From: Planctomycetes bacterium UBA1662
GTDB taxonomy: Bacteria > Planctomycetota > UBA8108
Reading direction: 5' to 3'
Length of the DNA stretch: 23,025 bases
Assembly: GCA_002320775.1 (NCBI GenBank)
Contig: DCKY01000219.1
Coordinates: forward strand, 1,746-24,770
Under the pieces are notes generated by a model that did not search any database, was not told where the DNA came from, and was given only the letters and a program-made list of their open reading frames with translations. Position numbers and translations under genes: made by a program. Positions 13,778-21,825 of this stretch are shown here, in pieces (the first letter of the stretch is position 1; every line of letters starts with the position of its first letter).

Positions 13778-16003
13778 ATGAGATATATTCTTCCGCTTCT
13801 CTTGCCGGTTTTTTGTCTCCTTCCCGCCGGCTGTCGTCTGGCTGAATCAACCGCCCCCTCCGGGGGCATAACGATTGAGTGGATCTACGGAGACGAGGGA
13901 AAGGTCGCGGCCGCGATCCCATCGTTCGCCTGGCTCTCTGATGGCACGGCCCTCCTGCATGATCGCCGCCGTCCCGGAGCAGAACAGACCCTCGAGCGCT
14001 ATGATCCCGCGGCCCGCAAAAGAGTTGACCTGGTCGATGCCGCCAAGGTGTTGCGCCAGCTTGAGGACCTGCTTGGTAAGGACCAGGCGCCTGGCCGACT
14101 CGGCTGGCCCGCCGTCATCGGCCGGGGTGGCCGCTGGGGAATCTATCTTCTCGGCGGCGACCTGTTCGCTCTCAACCTGTCAACCTCGGTGATCAACCGG
14201 ATCACGAAGACCGAGGCGAGCGAGAAATCGCCGCGCCTGTCGCCTGATGGCTCGAAGCTGGCCTTCGTAAGGGAGGGCGACCTCTACGTCTGGGACCTCG
14301 AGGAAGGAGTCGAGCGCAGGTTGACCAGCGATGGTTCCGAGACCCTGCTCAATGGCACCCTCTCCTGGGTCTATTGGGAGGAGATTTTCGCCCGGCGGGA
14401 CCTCGGCTACTGGTGGTCGGAAGACTCGACCGCCTTAGCCTACCTGCGCACCGATGAGTCGGCTGTCACCGAGATGATCTACCAGGGTTTCGAGCCGAAC
14501 ATTCCGGCCTTGACGAGGCAGCGGTATCCGAAGACCGGGGGCGTGAATCCAACGGTTCGCCTCGGTGTCCTCGAGCTCGCCAGCGGCAAGACCACCTGGG
14601 TCGATCTCTCGAAACACGAGCACGAATACATTGTCCGGGTCAATTGGCTCAATGACAGCAGGCGCCTCGCGGTGCAGACCATGGACCGCTCTCAGACCCG
14701 TCTCGACCTGTTCTTCGTGGATCGAGAGGAAGGCCAGCCGACTCACATCCTCACTGAGCGGGACAAGGGCTGGGTGAACATTCATGACGATCTCTATTTC
14801 CTGAAGAAGAGTGAGCGCTTTCTCTGGGCGTCGGAGCGAAGCGGTTATATGCACCTCTACCTGTATGATCTTGAGGGCAAGCTCCTCGGTCCGGTCACGA
14901 GCGGCGACTGGGCGATTCGCTCGGCCGCCGGGGCTGTCTCCTGGCTGCGCCAGGCGGTTCACTCGATTGACGAGGAGGGCGGCTGGGTCTATTTCACCTC
15001 GATCCGGAAATCTTCCATCGAGAAGCATCTCTACAGGGTTCGTTTCGATGGGTCGGGGCTCGAGCGATTGACGAAGAGGGCCGGGACCCACGGAATCGGC
15101 TTCAGCGAGAACGGGCAGTTTTATTTTAACCAGCATTCAAGCGGTTCGACTCCGCCCTCCCTGGCGCTTCACGCCCGGGACGGAAGCCAGCTCGAGGTGG
15201 TCGCGTCCGCGCGCCCTGAAATCTTTTCTCGTCTCGGCATGCGCTCTCCTGAGCAGTTCTCCATCAGCACCAGCGATGGGTTCAGGATGCCGGCGCAGCT
15301 GCTCAAGCCGGCGGGCTTCAGGCCAGGCCGCAAATACCCCGTCATCATGCACGTCTACGGCGGCCCGGCCGCCCCGATGGTAAAGGATGCCTGGCCCTCC
15401 CGGACCTACTTCGACCAGGTGCTCTTGAATCACGGCTACGTGGTGTTTCGCTGCGACAACAGGAGCGCCACGGCAAGGAGCAAGGCTCTCGAGAACGGCA
15501 TTCTCCACGATGCGTGGGGCAGCGGTGAGCTGGCGGACCTGCTCGAGGCCATCGGCTGGCTGAAATCTCAGCCCTGGGTCGATCCGGACCGGGTAGGCAT
15601 CTGGGGCTGGAGCGGCGGCGGCTCCTTCACCCTGCGGGCGATGACCGGCAGCGGCGAGTTCCGGGCGGGGATCTCGGTGGCCCCGGTCACCGACTGGGAC
15701 TATTACGATACGATCTGGACGGAGGCCTTCATGAAGCGGCCGCAGGACAATCCCGAGGGCTACGAGCGTACCTCCCTGGTTCGTAAGGCGCCCGAGCTCC
15801 GTGGCCGCCTGCTGATCGTTCACGGCACCCACGACGACAACGTTCATCCGCAGAACACCCTGCACTTCGTGAATGAGCTGATCCGGGCCGGCATCCAGTT
15901 CGAGATGATGCTCTATCCCGGGCGCAAGCACAGCATTCGAGACGATCACGCCCGCCGCCATCTCTACGGGAAGATGCTCGAGTTCTGGAAGAGCAACCTC
16001 TGA
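13778..16003 (+). CDS. Dipeptidyl-peptidase IV-like serine peptidase (S9), lipoprotein
   Basis: Start at 13778: AGGGG lies 9 nt upstream, followed by a lipoprotein signal ending LLPAGC (Cys19). The frame extends upstream to 13730, but that N-terminus is Ser-rich and not signal-like. The 741-aa product has an N-terminal beta-propeller (about 30-480) and an alpha/beta-hydrolase domain (about 490-741). The catalytic triad is visible: Ser612 in GWSGGG, Asp686 in HGTHDDNVH and His718 in GRKHS. The propeller carries VYWEEIF (Glu201/Glu202), the double-Glu motif that holds the free amino terminus in true dipeptidyl aminopeptidases. It therefore should remove X-Pro or X-Ala dipeptides from peptides at the cell surface. 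It ends 6 bp from the convergent ferredoxin gene. Confidence 0.94.
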   Translation: MRYILPLLLPVFCLLPAGCRLAESTAPSGGITIEWIYGDEGKVAAAIPSFAWLSDGTALLHDRRRPGAEQTLERYDPAARKRVDLVDAAKVLRQLEDLLGKDQAPGRLGWPAVIGRGGRWGIYLLGGDLFALNLSTSVINRITKTEASEKSPRLSPDGSKLAFVREGDLYVWDLEEGVERRLTSDGSETLLNGTLSWVYWEEIFARRDLGYWWSEDSTALAYLRTDESAVTEMIYQGFEPNIPALTRQRYPKTGGVNPTVRLGVLELASGKTTWVDLSKHEHEYIVRVNWLNDSRRLAVQTMDRSQTRLDLFFVDREEGQPTHILTERDKGWVNIHDDLYFLKKSERFLWASERSGYMHLYLYDLEGKLLGPVTSGDWAIRSAAGAVSWLRQAVHSIDEEGGWVYFTSIRKSSIEKHLYRVRFDGSGLERLTKRAGTHGIGFSENGQFYFNQHSSGSTPPSLALHARDGSQLEVVASARPEIFSRLGMRSPEQFSISTSDGFRMPAQLLKPAGFRPGRKYPVIMHVYGGPAAPMVKDAWPSRTYFDQVLLNHGYVVFRCDNRSATARSKALENGILHDAWGSGELADLLEAIGWLKSQPWVDPDRVGIWGWSGGGSFTLRAMTGSGEFRAGISVAPVTDWDYYDTIWTEAFMKRPQDNPEGYERTSLVRKAPELRGRLLIVHGTHDDNVHPQNTLHFVNELIRAGIQFEMMLYPGRKHSIRDDHARRHLYGKMLEFWKSNL

Positions 16004-16009
16004 TGCGTG

Positions 16010-16399
16010 TCAGCTTTCGCCGGGGGGGTGGATTCCAATCAGGAGTTCTTCGACCACCTGTCCGCCCAGCAGGTGCTCTTCGATGATCCGGTCGAGGTTC
16101 TCCGGTCCGCAGCGCGAATACCAGGCCCCCTCGGGGTAGACGACGGCGATCGGCCCTTCGTAGCAGACCCGCAGGCAGTTTGCCTTGGTTCGCTGGATTC
16201 CGCCCTGCTCAGAGAGCCCCAGCTCCTTCAGCCGCTGCTTGAGGTGGTTCCACGCTTCAAGCGACTCCTCGAGTCCGCAGCATTTGGGCTTGGTCTGGTC
16301 ACAGCAGAGAAAGATGTGCCTGCGAGACGCAGTCATTCCAAGCTCCTCCATGATGCCGCGTTGCTGCCGGAGGATGTCTTCGTCTTCCTGTTGGTTCAT
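16010..16399 (-). CDS. Thioredoxin-like [2Fe-2S] ferredoxin
   Basis: A 129-aa protein. The start at 16399 is fixed by the ATGA overlap with the stop of the upstream kinase/activator gene, which implies translational coupling; an earlier in-frame ATG at 16501 lies inside that gene. The thioredoxin-fold ferredoxin family (Aquifex and Clostridium type) is recognised by RHIFLCC (Cys32/33), KPKCC (Cys40/41), ANCLRVC (Cys75, Cys79) and the conserved end VVYPEGAWYSRCGPENLDRIIEEHL. Four of these cysteines would bind a [2Fe-2S] cluster. Unlike Aquifex Fd4, two ligand positions are doubled cysteines, and there is an extra Cys97. It is probably a cytoplasmic electron carrier or redox sensor. Its tie to a regulatory gene is unusual, and its partner is unknown. 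Confidence 0.9.
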   Translation of the reverse strand: MNQQEDEDILRQQRGIMEELGMTASRRHIFLCCDQTKPKCCGLEESLEAWNHLKQRLKELGLSEQGGIQRTKANCLRVCYEGPIAVVYPEGAWYSRCGPENLDRIIEEHLLGGQVVEELLIGIHPPGES

Positions 16400-19300
16400 T
16401 TGTCTTTGCCGGGTCTGCGGATTCCGTGTTTCTTGAGTCGCGAGATGAGGGTGTTGCGATTGCGGACCCCTGCGATTCGCCCGGCCGCTGAGAGGTTCCA
16501 CGCCGCCTTCTCAACCAGGGCGAGCAGGTAGAGTCGCTCAGCCTCCTGCCAGTGTCGATCGAAATCTCCCAGCCTGAGCAACTCTGCTTCCGGCGCGGCG
16601 GCTGGCGGGACGGCCGTCTCCGGGAGCCTCGCGGGGCTCTCCGTCCCTGAGATTCCCGGCAGGATCGCGCGCAGCGTATCTCCATCGATGCGCTCCGCTT
16701 CGGCGAGGATGACCAGCTTCTCTATCGAGTTCTCGAGCTCACGCACATTGCCTCGCCAGGGGGCGGCCTCCAGCAGGTTCATGGCCTCCTCGGTAAAGCT
16801 GATCATTTTTTTCCCGGAGCGCTCGCAGGCGAGCTCGAGAAAGATCATGGCGAGCGTCGAGATATCCTCCCGGCGTTCGCGCAGCGCGGGCATCTCTACG
16901 GGCACGACGTTCAGGCGGTAGAAGAGGTCTTCACGAAAGATTCCCTCCTCGACGGCTTCCCGGATCGGGGTGTTGGTCGCCGCCAGGATTCGGACATCGA
17001 CCTTCCGCGGCTTGTTTTCGCCAACCTTACGAATCTCACCCTCCTGCAGCACCCTGAGCAGCTTCGCCTGCAGCTCGAGCGAGGTGTTGGTTACTTCGTC
17101 GAGGAAGAGGGTTCCGCCATCGGCCTCTTCAATGAGCCCGGTCCTGTCGTGGACGGCACCTGAGAAGGCGCCCTTGAGATGGCCGAAGAGTTCGCTCTCC
17201 AGGAGGTTTTCCGGCAGGGCCCCACAATCGACCGTGACGAAAGGCTTCGAGCTGCGACGGCTGGCGTAATGGACAGCCCGGGCGACCATGCTCTTGCCGG
17301 TTCCGGTTTCGCCCGTAACCAGGATGCTGACATCGGAGCGGGAGACCTTCTCCAGCAGATGGGCGAGCTGCTGCATCACATCGGAGTTGCAGACCAGATT
17401 CTGGAACTGGTAGCGGGTCTCAACCTCCTTGCGCAGGAAGAGGTTCTCCTGCTTGAGGCTCTTCATCAGGTTGGCGTTATCGATGGCTATGGCCGCCAGC
17501 TGGGCAAAGGAGACCAGGAAGTCGAGATCTTCGGTGGAGAAGCTGTCGGTACCCCGGCCGTCAACGTAGACAGCCCCGAGGACCTCGTTGCGGACGTTGA
17601 GGGGGACGCACATCAGGGTCTGGATCTTAAAAGAGATGACGCTTTCGCGCTGCCGGAAGCGCTCGTCAGAGCTCGCATCGGTGGCCAGCACCGGCGCTCC
17701 GCCTACGGTTACGTCTTCGATTACGCTCTGGCAGATTTCCGTGGCGTCGGTTACCGATTCCCGCTGCATTCCGCGGACCGCCCTGATGGTCAGGGACTGC
17801 TCCCGGTCACGCAGGAGGATGAGCCCCTTCTCGGCGCGGGTGGTCTCGATCGCAAGCTCAAGGAGATGGTCTAACAGCGGGTCGAGATCGACGATCGAGT
17901 GCAGGCTCTTGGCGATTTCGTAGAAGGAGCGCTCCCGGGTCCCGGCCTCTTCGCGCATCCTCGTCAGGAGCTCTGCATGGGCACGGTCGATCTCGCGGTG
18001 GCGGGGGAGGCTCTCGAGAAAGGCGCTTCGCAGATCCGGATCTTCAAAGGCGTCGGCCTTTTCTCGCAGGAGGATGTAGGCCCTTCTGAGGGCGGCGTCA
18101 GGGTCGCCGGATTTCAGCCCGCCTGAATGGAGGGCCGTGAGCGCCCGGTGGCGGGTAAACCAGATCTCCTGGGAGCAATCGAGCCAGCCGGGGTATTCCT
18201 CGAGCAGGCGGACGGCCTCGAGGGACACCTTGTCAGCCTCCTCCAGCGCGTTGCTGTCGATGAGAGCCTCGGCGCGCAGGCCCAGGCATTCGATCATCGA
18301 GTTGCGGGCTCCCGCCTTGGAGGCCACCTCGAGCGCCCGGTCCAGCTCACCGACAGCCTCGGCCGGCGCTCCCTGGTGGAGCTGGAGGCGTGCGCCGGCC
18401 AGGAGGATCTCGAGACGCTGGCGGCTGCCGCCGCCGCCATCCGCCGCCACTGTCTTTGCTCGCTCGAGCCCCCGTGCCGCCGCCTCCCCCTCCCCCTTGT
18501 GGATGAGGATGGTCGCCAGGCGGCTCTCGTTGATCGCCAGGGAAGGGAGATTTTCTACTTCCTCGGCGATCTCGATGGCCTGCTTCAGCAGCGGCAGGGC
18601 CTTCTCGTATTTTCCTATGCGCATCCACACCGCCCCGAGATTGCCCAGGTCGGTACCGATGCCCTGGCGATGGGCGAGCTCCCGACGGATCTGCAGGGCC
18701 TCGCTGATGAAGTCGAGGGCGCGCTCCAGCCGCCCCATCTCGGTATAGACCAATCCCAGGTTCACGAGGTTGCCGGCCTCGGCGCTGCGCAGGCCGATCC
18801 GGCGAAAGGTCTTCAGCGAGTCCTTGAAGTGCTCTTCGGCCGCCTCCAGTTCGCCGCGGTCGAGACGTATGAGCCCTATGTTCGACTCCAGGGCGCCCGC
18901 TCTCTGGTTGTCTCCAAGCTCCCGCCTGATCGTCAGAGCCCCCTCCATCTCCGCGAGAGCCTCATCGTAGATGCCCTGGAGGTAGTGTCCTGAACCCAGC
19001 AGCTGGAGACTTTCCGCCCGCAGCTCCTGGTCTTCGAGCTCTCCGGCGACCTGGAGGGCGGCTCGCAGCGAGCTCTCCGCCTCGGTGAATTCCGAGAGGA
19101 ACAGGAGAAACATCCCTCGTCGATTCAGGAGCCGTACCCGGAGAGAACCCTCGGCGGATCCCGTTTCGAGCATCTCATCGAGCTTCGCAAGCCCCTCCCG
19201 CTTCTTACCCACGGAGTCGAGATAGAGGGCCTCCCGCAGGGTGACCTCTCCCCGGTTGGCTTCGTCGCCAAGCTCATCGGCCAGCTCGCGCAGCCGTCCG

Positions 19301-21531
19301 ATGTCCTCGAGCTGTTCTTCTTTGCGGCCAAGCCTGCCCCAGACCTCTTCGCGCAGCAGGCAGGAGGAGAAGAGATCTTCGGGCTCCCTGCTGACCTGGA
19401 TGGCCCGGCCGAGACAGGTGGAGGCTTCGCGGAGGCCGCCCTGGCGAAGAGCCTGCCGTCCCGCGCGCTCAAGGCTCTCCCTGGCGCTCTCCGGATGGTC
19501 GGAGAAAAAAAGATGCCTCGCGAGCTCTTCAAGCGGCGGTTCCTTTTCCGGGGGGCTCTCCTGCAGCAGCCAGGCGGCGGCCTGTCCATGCAGGCTCCGG
19601 CGGGTCTTTTCTTCAAGGCCCGCATAGGCGGCCTGTTCGAGCGCCGCGTGCGCGAAGGAGTAGAGGCTTCCCTCCCGCCTGAGGAGCTGGTCAAGGACAA
19701 CGCCATCGAGGGCTTCGCGCAGCTCTCCCTTGGGGGAGGGATCCTCTTCATCGATGAGCGTCAGCAGTCCGCGCAGCTCTTCGCTGCTGAAGGGCCTGGA
19801 AAGGACGGCGGCGACCTCGAGGATGGCGCGTCGCCGCTCACTGACGTTTTCCAGGCGCCTGCGCGCAGCGTCTTCGAGCGAGCCGGGTATGGCAATGGCG
19901 ACATCCGTCTTAAGGGTCCAGGTAGAGCCCTTGCGTTCGAAGGAGCCGAGGTCTCCGAGCCATCGGAGGTATTCTTCGATATAGAAAGGATTGCCGCCCG
20001 TGTCCCTCTGCAGCGGCCCCTGAAGAGCCTCTGGGATTCCCTCAGCATGGCCCAGCAGTCTCTCCATGTAGGTGGACAGGTCCTCGGGCTTCAGGCCTTC
20101 GAGGGTGATTCGTTCAAGGGACTCGGGAATATTGAAGAGCTCCTCGAGGTTGCGGGTAAAGCCGAGATCCTCTTCCCCATCGAGCCTGCAGGCGAGAAAG
20201 AGCCCTGGAGGCGTTCCCGCGCCCGCCGCACGGCGGGCGAGGTGGGCAAGAGTGTTCAGGCTCAGGCTGTCGGCCCATTGGAGGTCATCGATGGCGATCG
20301 CGCAGGCTTCGCCCCCGGCGAGCTCCACCAGGAGGTTGGTCACCTTGAAGTGGAAGCTCTCGATGGAGGCGCCCGCTACAGAGTCATCCTGGAGCAGGTC
20401 ATCCAGGCATTCATCAAGCCTCGCAACGAGCCCGTGGTCGCCATCGTTTTCGGCCGCGATACGCCCGAGCAGCCGCTGGAGGAGCGCTCCGGGATGATCT
20501 TCCTCTCTGCAGGACTCCAGGTAGATCGGGATGTTGCTCACCTGCGTTCGGACCTGGAGCTCGCGCAGCAGCCGGGATTTCCCCATTCCGGTGGCCCCGA
20601 GAAGCAGCGCGCCGCCGGGGCTGCCGTCCGGTTCATCGGTGATGCGGGCGAGCAGCCTTGAGAGGGTCGCCTCGCGGCCGACGAAAACCGGTGAGAAGGC
20701 CGGCAGGGAATGCAGTGTTCGTTCGTGGGCGCCAGGCAGTTTCCGGCGAACCTCTTCCGCCACACGGGGCCGATTCGCGGGGTCTTTTTCCAGGAGCCGC
20801 ATGGTGAGCTCGCGGTATTCTTGCGGAAGAGAGCGGGGGTCCACGTCGACGCCCTCGAGATGCCCCCGGATGAGTTCCTCCATTTTCTTGCCATGGAAGG
20901 GCGGCTGACCCACGAAGATCTCATGGAGAAGGATGCCGAAAGAGTAGAGATCGCTTCGGGCGGTGGGAGGCTCTCCCTTGAGAAGCTCCGGCGCCAGGTA
21001 TTCGATCGTTCCCGAGAGGTCGTGGCTCTCGGCTCCAGTCGCCCTGGCGAGGCCGAAATCAATCAGCTTCACCCGGGCAGTTCCCTCCTGCCCGGAGACC
21101 CGGATGTTCTGCGGTTTCAGATCCTGGTGTACAAGGCCCCTGGAGTGGATGTAATCGAGGGCCGCGAGCACCTGGTCTAGCAGGTCGGCGAGGTGCGGAG
21201 CCGCCGCTCGTTCGGCAGGTGTTGGCAGGGCCTGGTCCAGGTGGCCGAGCAGGTCCTCTCCTTCAAGCAGCTCCATGGTGAAGTAACGCAGGCCATCGGT
21301 CGTGGTGCCGTAGTCGTAGACCTGGACCAGGTTGGCGTGTGTATGGGATGCCAGGAGCCGGAATTCTTCGCTGGCCAGGGATGATTGCGCGGCGGAGAGC
21401 TCCGCGCTCAGCACCTTGATGGCGACCTCTCTCTTCTCTACCGAATCAAAGGCCCTGTAGACGGTTCCGCTGCCGCCTTTTCCAAGGGTTTCAAGAATCC
21501 GGTAGCGGCGGTCCTTACCAAGCAGCTTCAT
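16396..21531 (-). CDS. Ser/Thr kinase - STAND-like ATPase - TPR - GAF - sigma-54 activator - Fis HTH fusion regulator
   Basis: A 1711-aa cytoplasmic signalling protein. Domains in order: Ser/Thr kinase (about 9-265) with GKGGSG, Lys39, HQDLKPQN (Asp137) and DFG (158-160); an ATPase (about 283-480) with Walker A GATGMGKS (312-319) and DDLQWAD (415-421), as in AfsR/MalT-type regulators; TPR repeats (about 690-1130); GAF (about 1210-1375); a sigma-54-interacting AAA+ domain (about 1385-1610) with Walker A GETGTGKS (1407-1414) and Walker B TLFLDE; and a Fis-type helix-turn-helix (about 1668-1708). It should sense a ligand or partner and drive RpoN-dependent transcription. Two departures stand out: the sigma-54 contact loop reads GAFSGA (Ser1457) instead of GAFTGA, and the kinase loop is HQD instead of HRD. 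It is co-transcribed with the ferredoxin gene. A palindromic operator lies in its promoter. Target genes are unknown. Confidence 0.95.
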   Translation of the reverse strand: MKLLGKDRRYRILETLGKGGSGTVYRAFDSVEKREVAIKVLSAELSAAQSSLASEEFRLLASHTHANLVQVYDYGTTTDGLRYFTMELLEGEDLLGHLDQALPTPAERAAAPHLADLLDQVLAALDYIHSRGLVHQDLKPQNIRVSGQEGTARVKLIDFGLARATGAESHDLSGTIEYLAPELLKGEPPTARSDLYSFGILLHEIFVGQPPFHGKKMEELIRGHLEGVDVDPRSLPQEYRELTMRLLEKDPANRPRVAEEVRRKLPGAHERTLHSLPAFSPVFVGREATLSRLLARITDEPDGSPGGALLLGATGMGKSRLLRELQVRTQVSNIPIYLESCREEDHPGALLQRLLGRIAAENDGDHGLVARLDECLDDLLQDDSVAGASIESFHFKVTNLLVELAGGEACAIAIDDLQWADSLSLNTLAHLARRAAGAGTPPGLFLACRLDGEEDLGFTRNLEELFNIPESLERITLEGLKPEDLSTYMERLLGHAEGIPEALQGPLQRDTGGNPFYIEEYLRWLGDLGSFERKGSTWTLKTDVAIAIPGSLEDAARRRLENVSERRRAILEVAAVLSRPFSSEELRGLLTLIDEEDPSPKGELREALDGVVLDQLLRREGSLYSFAHAALEQAAYAGLEEKTRRSLHGQAAAWLLQESPPEKEPPLEELARHLFFSDHPESARESLERAGRQALRQGGLREASTCLGRAIQVSREPEDLFSSCLLREEVWGRLGRKEEQLEDIGRLRELADELGDEANRGEVTLREALYLDSVGKKREGLAKLDEMLETGSAEGSLRVRLLNRRGMFLLFLSEFTEAESSLRAALQVAGELEDQELRAESLQLLGSGHYLQGIYDEALAEMEGALTIRRELGDNQRAGALESNIGLIRLDRGELEAAEEHFKDSLKTFRRIGLRSAEAGNLVNLGLVYTEMGRLERALDFISEALQIRRELAHRQGIGTDLGNLGAVWMRIGKYEKALPLLKQAIEIAEEVENLPSLAINESRLATILIHKGEGEAAARGLERAKTVAADGGGGSRQRLEILLAGARLQLHQGAPAEAVGELDRALEVASKAGARNSMIECLGLRAEALIDSNALEEADKVSLEAVRLLEEYPGWLDCSQEIWFTRHRALTALHSGGLKSGDPDAALRRAYILLREKADAFEDPDLRSAFLESLPRHREIDRAHAELLTRMREEAGTRERSFYEIAKSLHSIVDLDPLLDHLLELAIETTRAEKGLILLRDREQSLTIRAVRGMQRESVTDATEICQSVIEDVTVGGAPVLATDASSDERFRQRESVISFKIQTLMCVPLNVRNEVLGAVYVDGRGTDSFSTEDLDFLVSFAQLAAIAIDNANLMKSLKQENLFLRKEVETRYQFQNLVCNSDVMQQLAHLLEKVSRSDVSILVTGETGTGKSMVARAVHYASRRSSKPFVTVDCGALPENLLESELFGHLKGAFSGAVHDRTGLIEEADGGTLFLDEVTNTSLELQAKLLRVLQEGEIRKVGENKPRKVDVRILAATNTPIREAVEEGIFREDLFYRLNVVPVEMPALRERREDISTLAMIFLELACERSGKKMISFTEEAMNLLEAAPWRGNVRELENSIEKLVILAEAERIDGDTLRAILPGISGTESPARLPETAVPPAAAPEAELLRLGDFDRHWQEAERLYLLALVEKAAWNLSAAGRIAGVRNRNTLISRLKKHGIRRPGKDK

Positions 21532-21577
21532 CGATTTTCCGGGGTGAATACAGCACCTGAGATCTGCACAGAGGCGG

Positions 21578-21607
21578 ATTCTATCATAATGACAAGATTG
21601 TTGTCAG
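21578..21607 (-). promoter_or_regulatory. Probable promoter of the kinase/activator operon
   Basis: On the minus strand CTGACA (21607-21602), an 18-bp spacer and TAGAAT (21583-21578) form a good sigma-70-type promoter about 47 bp before the ATG at 21531. The palindrome at 21590-21606 covers the -35 and most of the spacer. A protein bound there would block RNA polymerase. Confidence 0.5.
21590..21606. promoter_or_regulatory. Palindromic operator site 3 (TGACAA-N5-TTGTCA)
   Basis: A perfect 6-5-6 inverted repeat, TGACAA-GATTG-TTGTCA, has the same arms and spacing as the copy at 3979-3995 but a different centre. Identity limited to the arms is what a dimeric DNA-binding protein would select. 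It overlaps the likely -35 and spacer of the kinase/activator promoter, which suggests repression, perhaps autoregulation. Confidence 0.6.
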
Positions 21608-21670
21608 AAAGGCTCTACTGCAGCTGTAGCGGAGGGGCTTCAACCTTTTATGGGGGAAAGAATTGGGACT

Positions 21671-21698
21671 TTGAGTCGCTGGTCCTGAAGGATATTAT
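21671..21698 (+). promoter_or_regulatory. Candidate promoter for the lamin-tail-domain gene
   Basis: TTGAGT (21671-21676), a 16-bp spacer and TATTAT (21693-21698, five of six to TATAAT) read toward the gene at 21826. The leader would be about 120 nt and would contain both copies of the direct repeat at 21721 and 21793. An eight-base TTGAGTCG occurs at 21671 and again at 21699. Confidence 0.4.
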
Positions 21699-21720
21699 TG
21701 AGTCGGGTTGAGGGGGTCTG

Positions 21721-21814
21721 AGAGTTGTCAAACGAACCGGAGTAAGGCGGAGCCTGTCCTCTTCCCGGTAAGCCGCAGAGTCAGCTTATTGCAGAGTTGT
21801 CATACTGAGCGGAG
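21721..21814 (+). repeat. Pair of 22-bp imperfect direct repeats (AGAGTTGTCA...GGAG)
   Basis: The two units, 21721-21742 and 21793-21814, agree at 18 of 22 positions, sharing AGAGTTGTCA at the start and GGAG at the end, with a period of 72 bp. The second ends 11 nt before the ATG at 21826, so its GGAG may be the ribosome site. Both contain the TTGTCA half-site of the palindromes seen elsewhere, but no matching second arm. Confidence 0.5.
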
Positions 21815-21825
21815 AAGACGAGAAA

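Noticed and set aside
15137..15961. 274-codon minus-strand frame
   Set aside because: Antisense to the catalytic domain of the DPP-IV-like peptidase.
19495..20661. 388-codon plus-strand frame
   Set aside because: Antisense to the ATPase and TPR region of the kinase/activator gene; no family resemblance.
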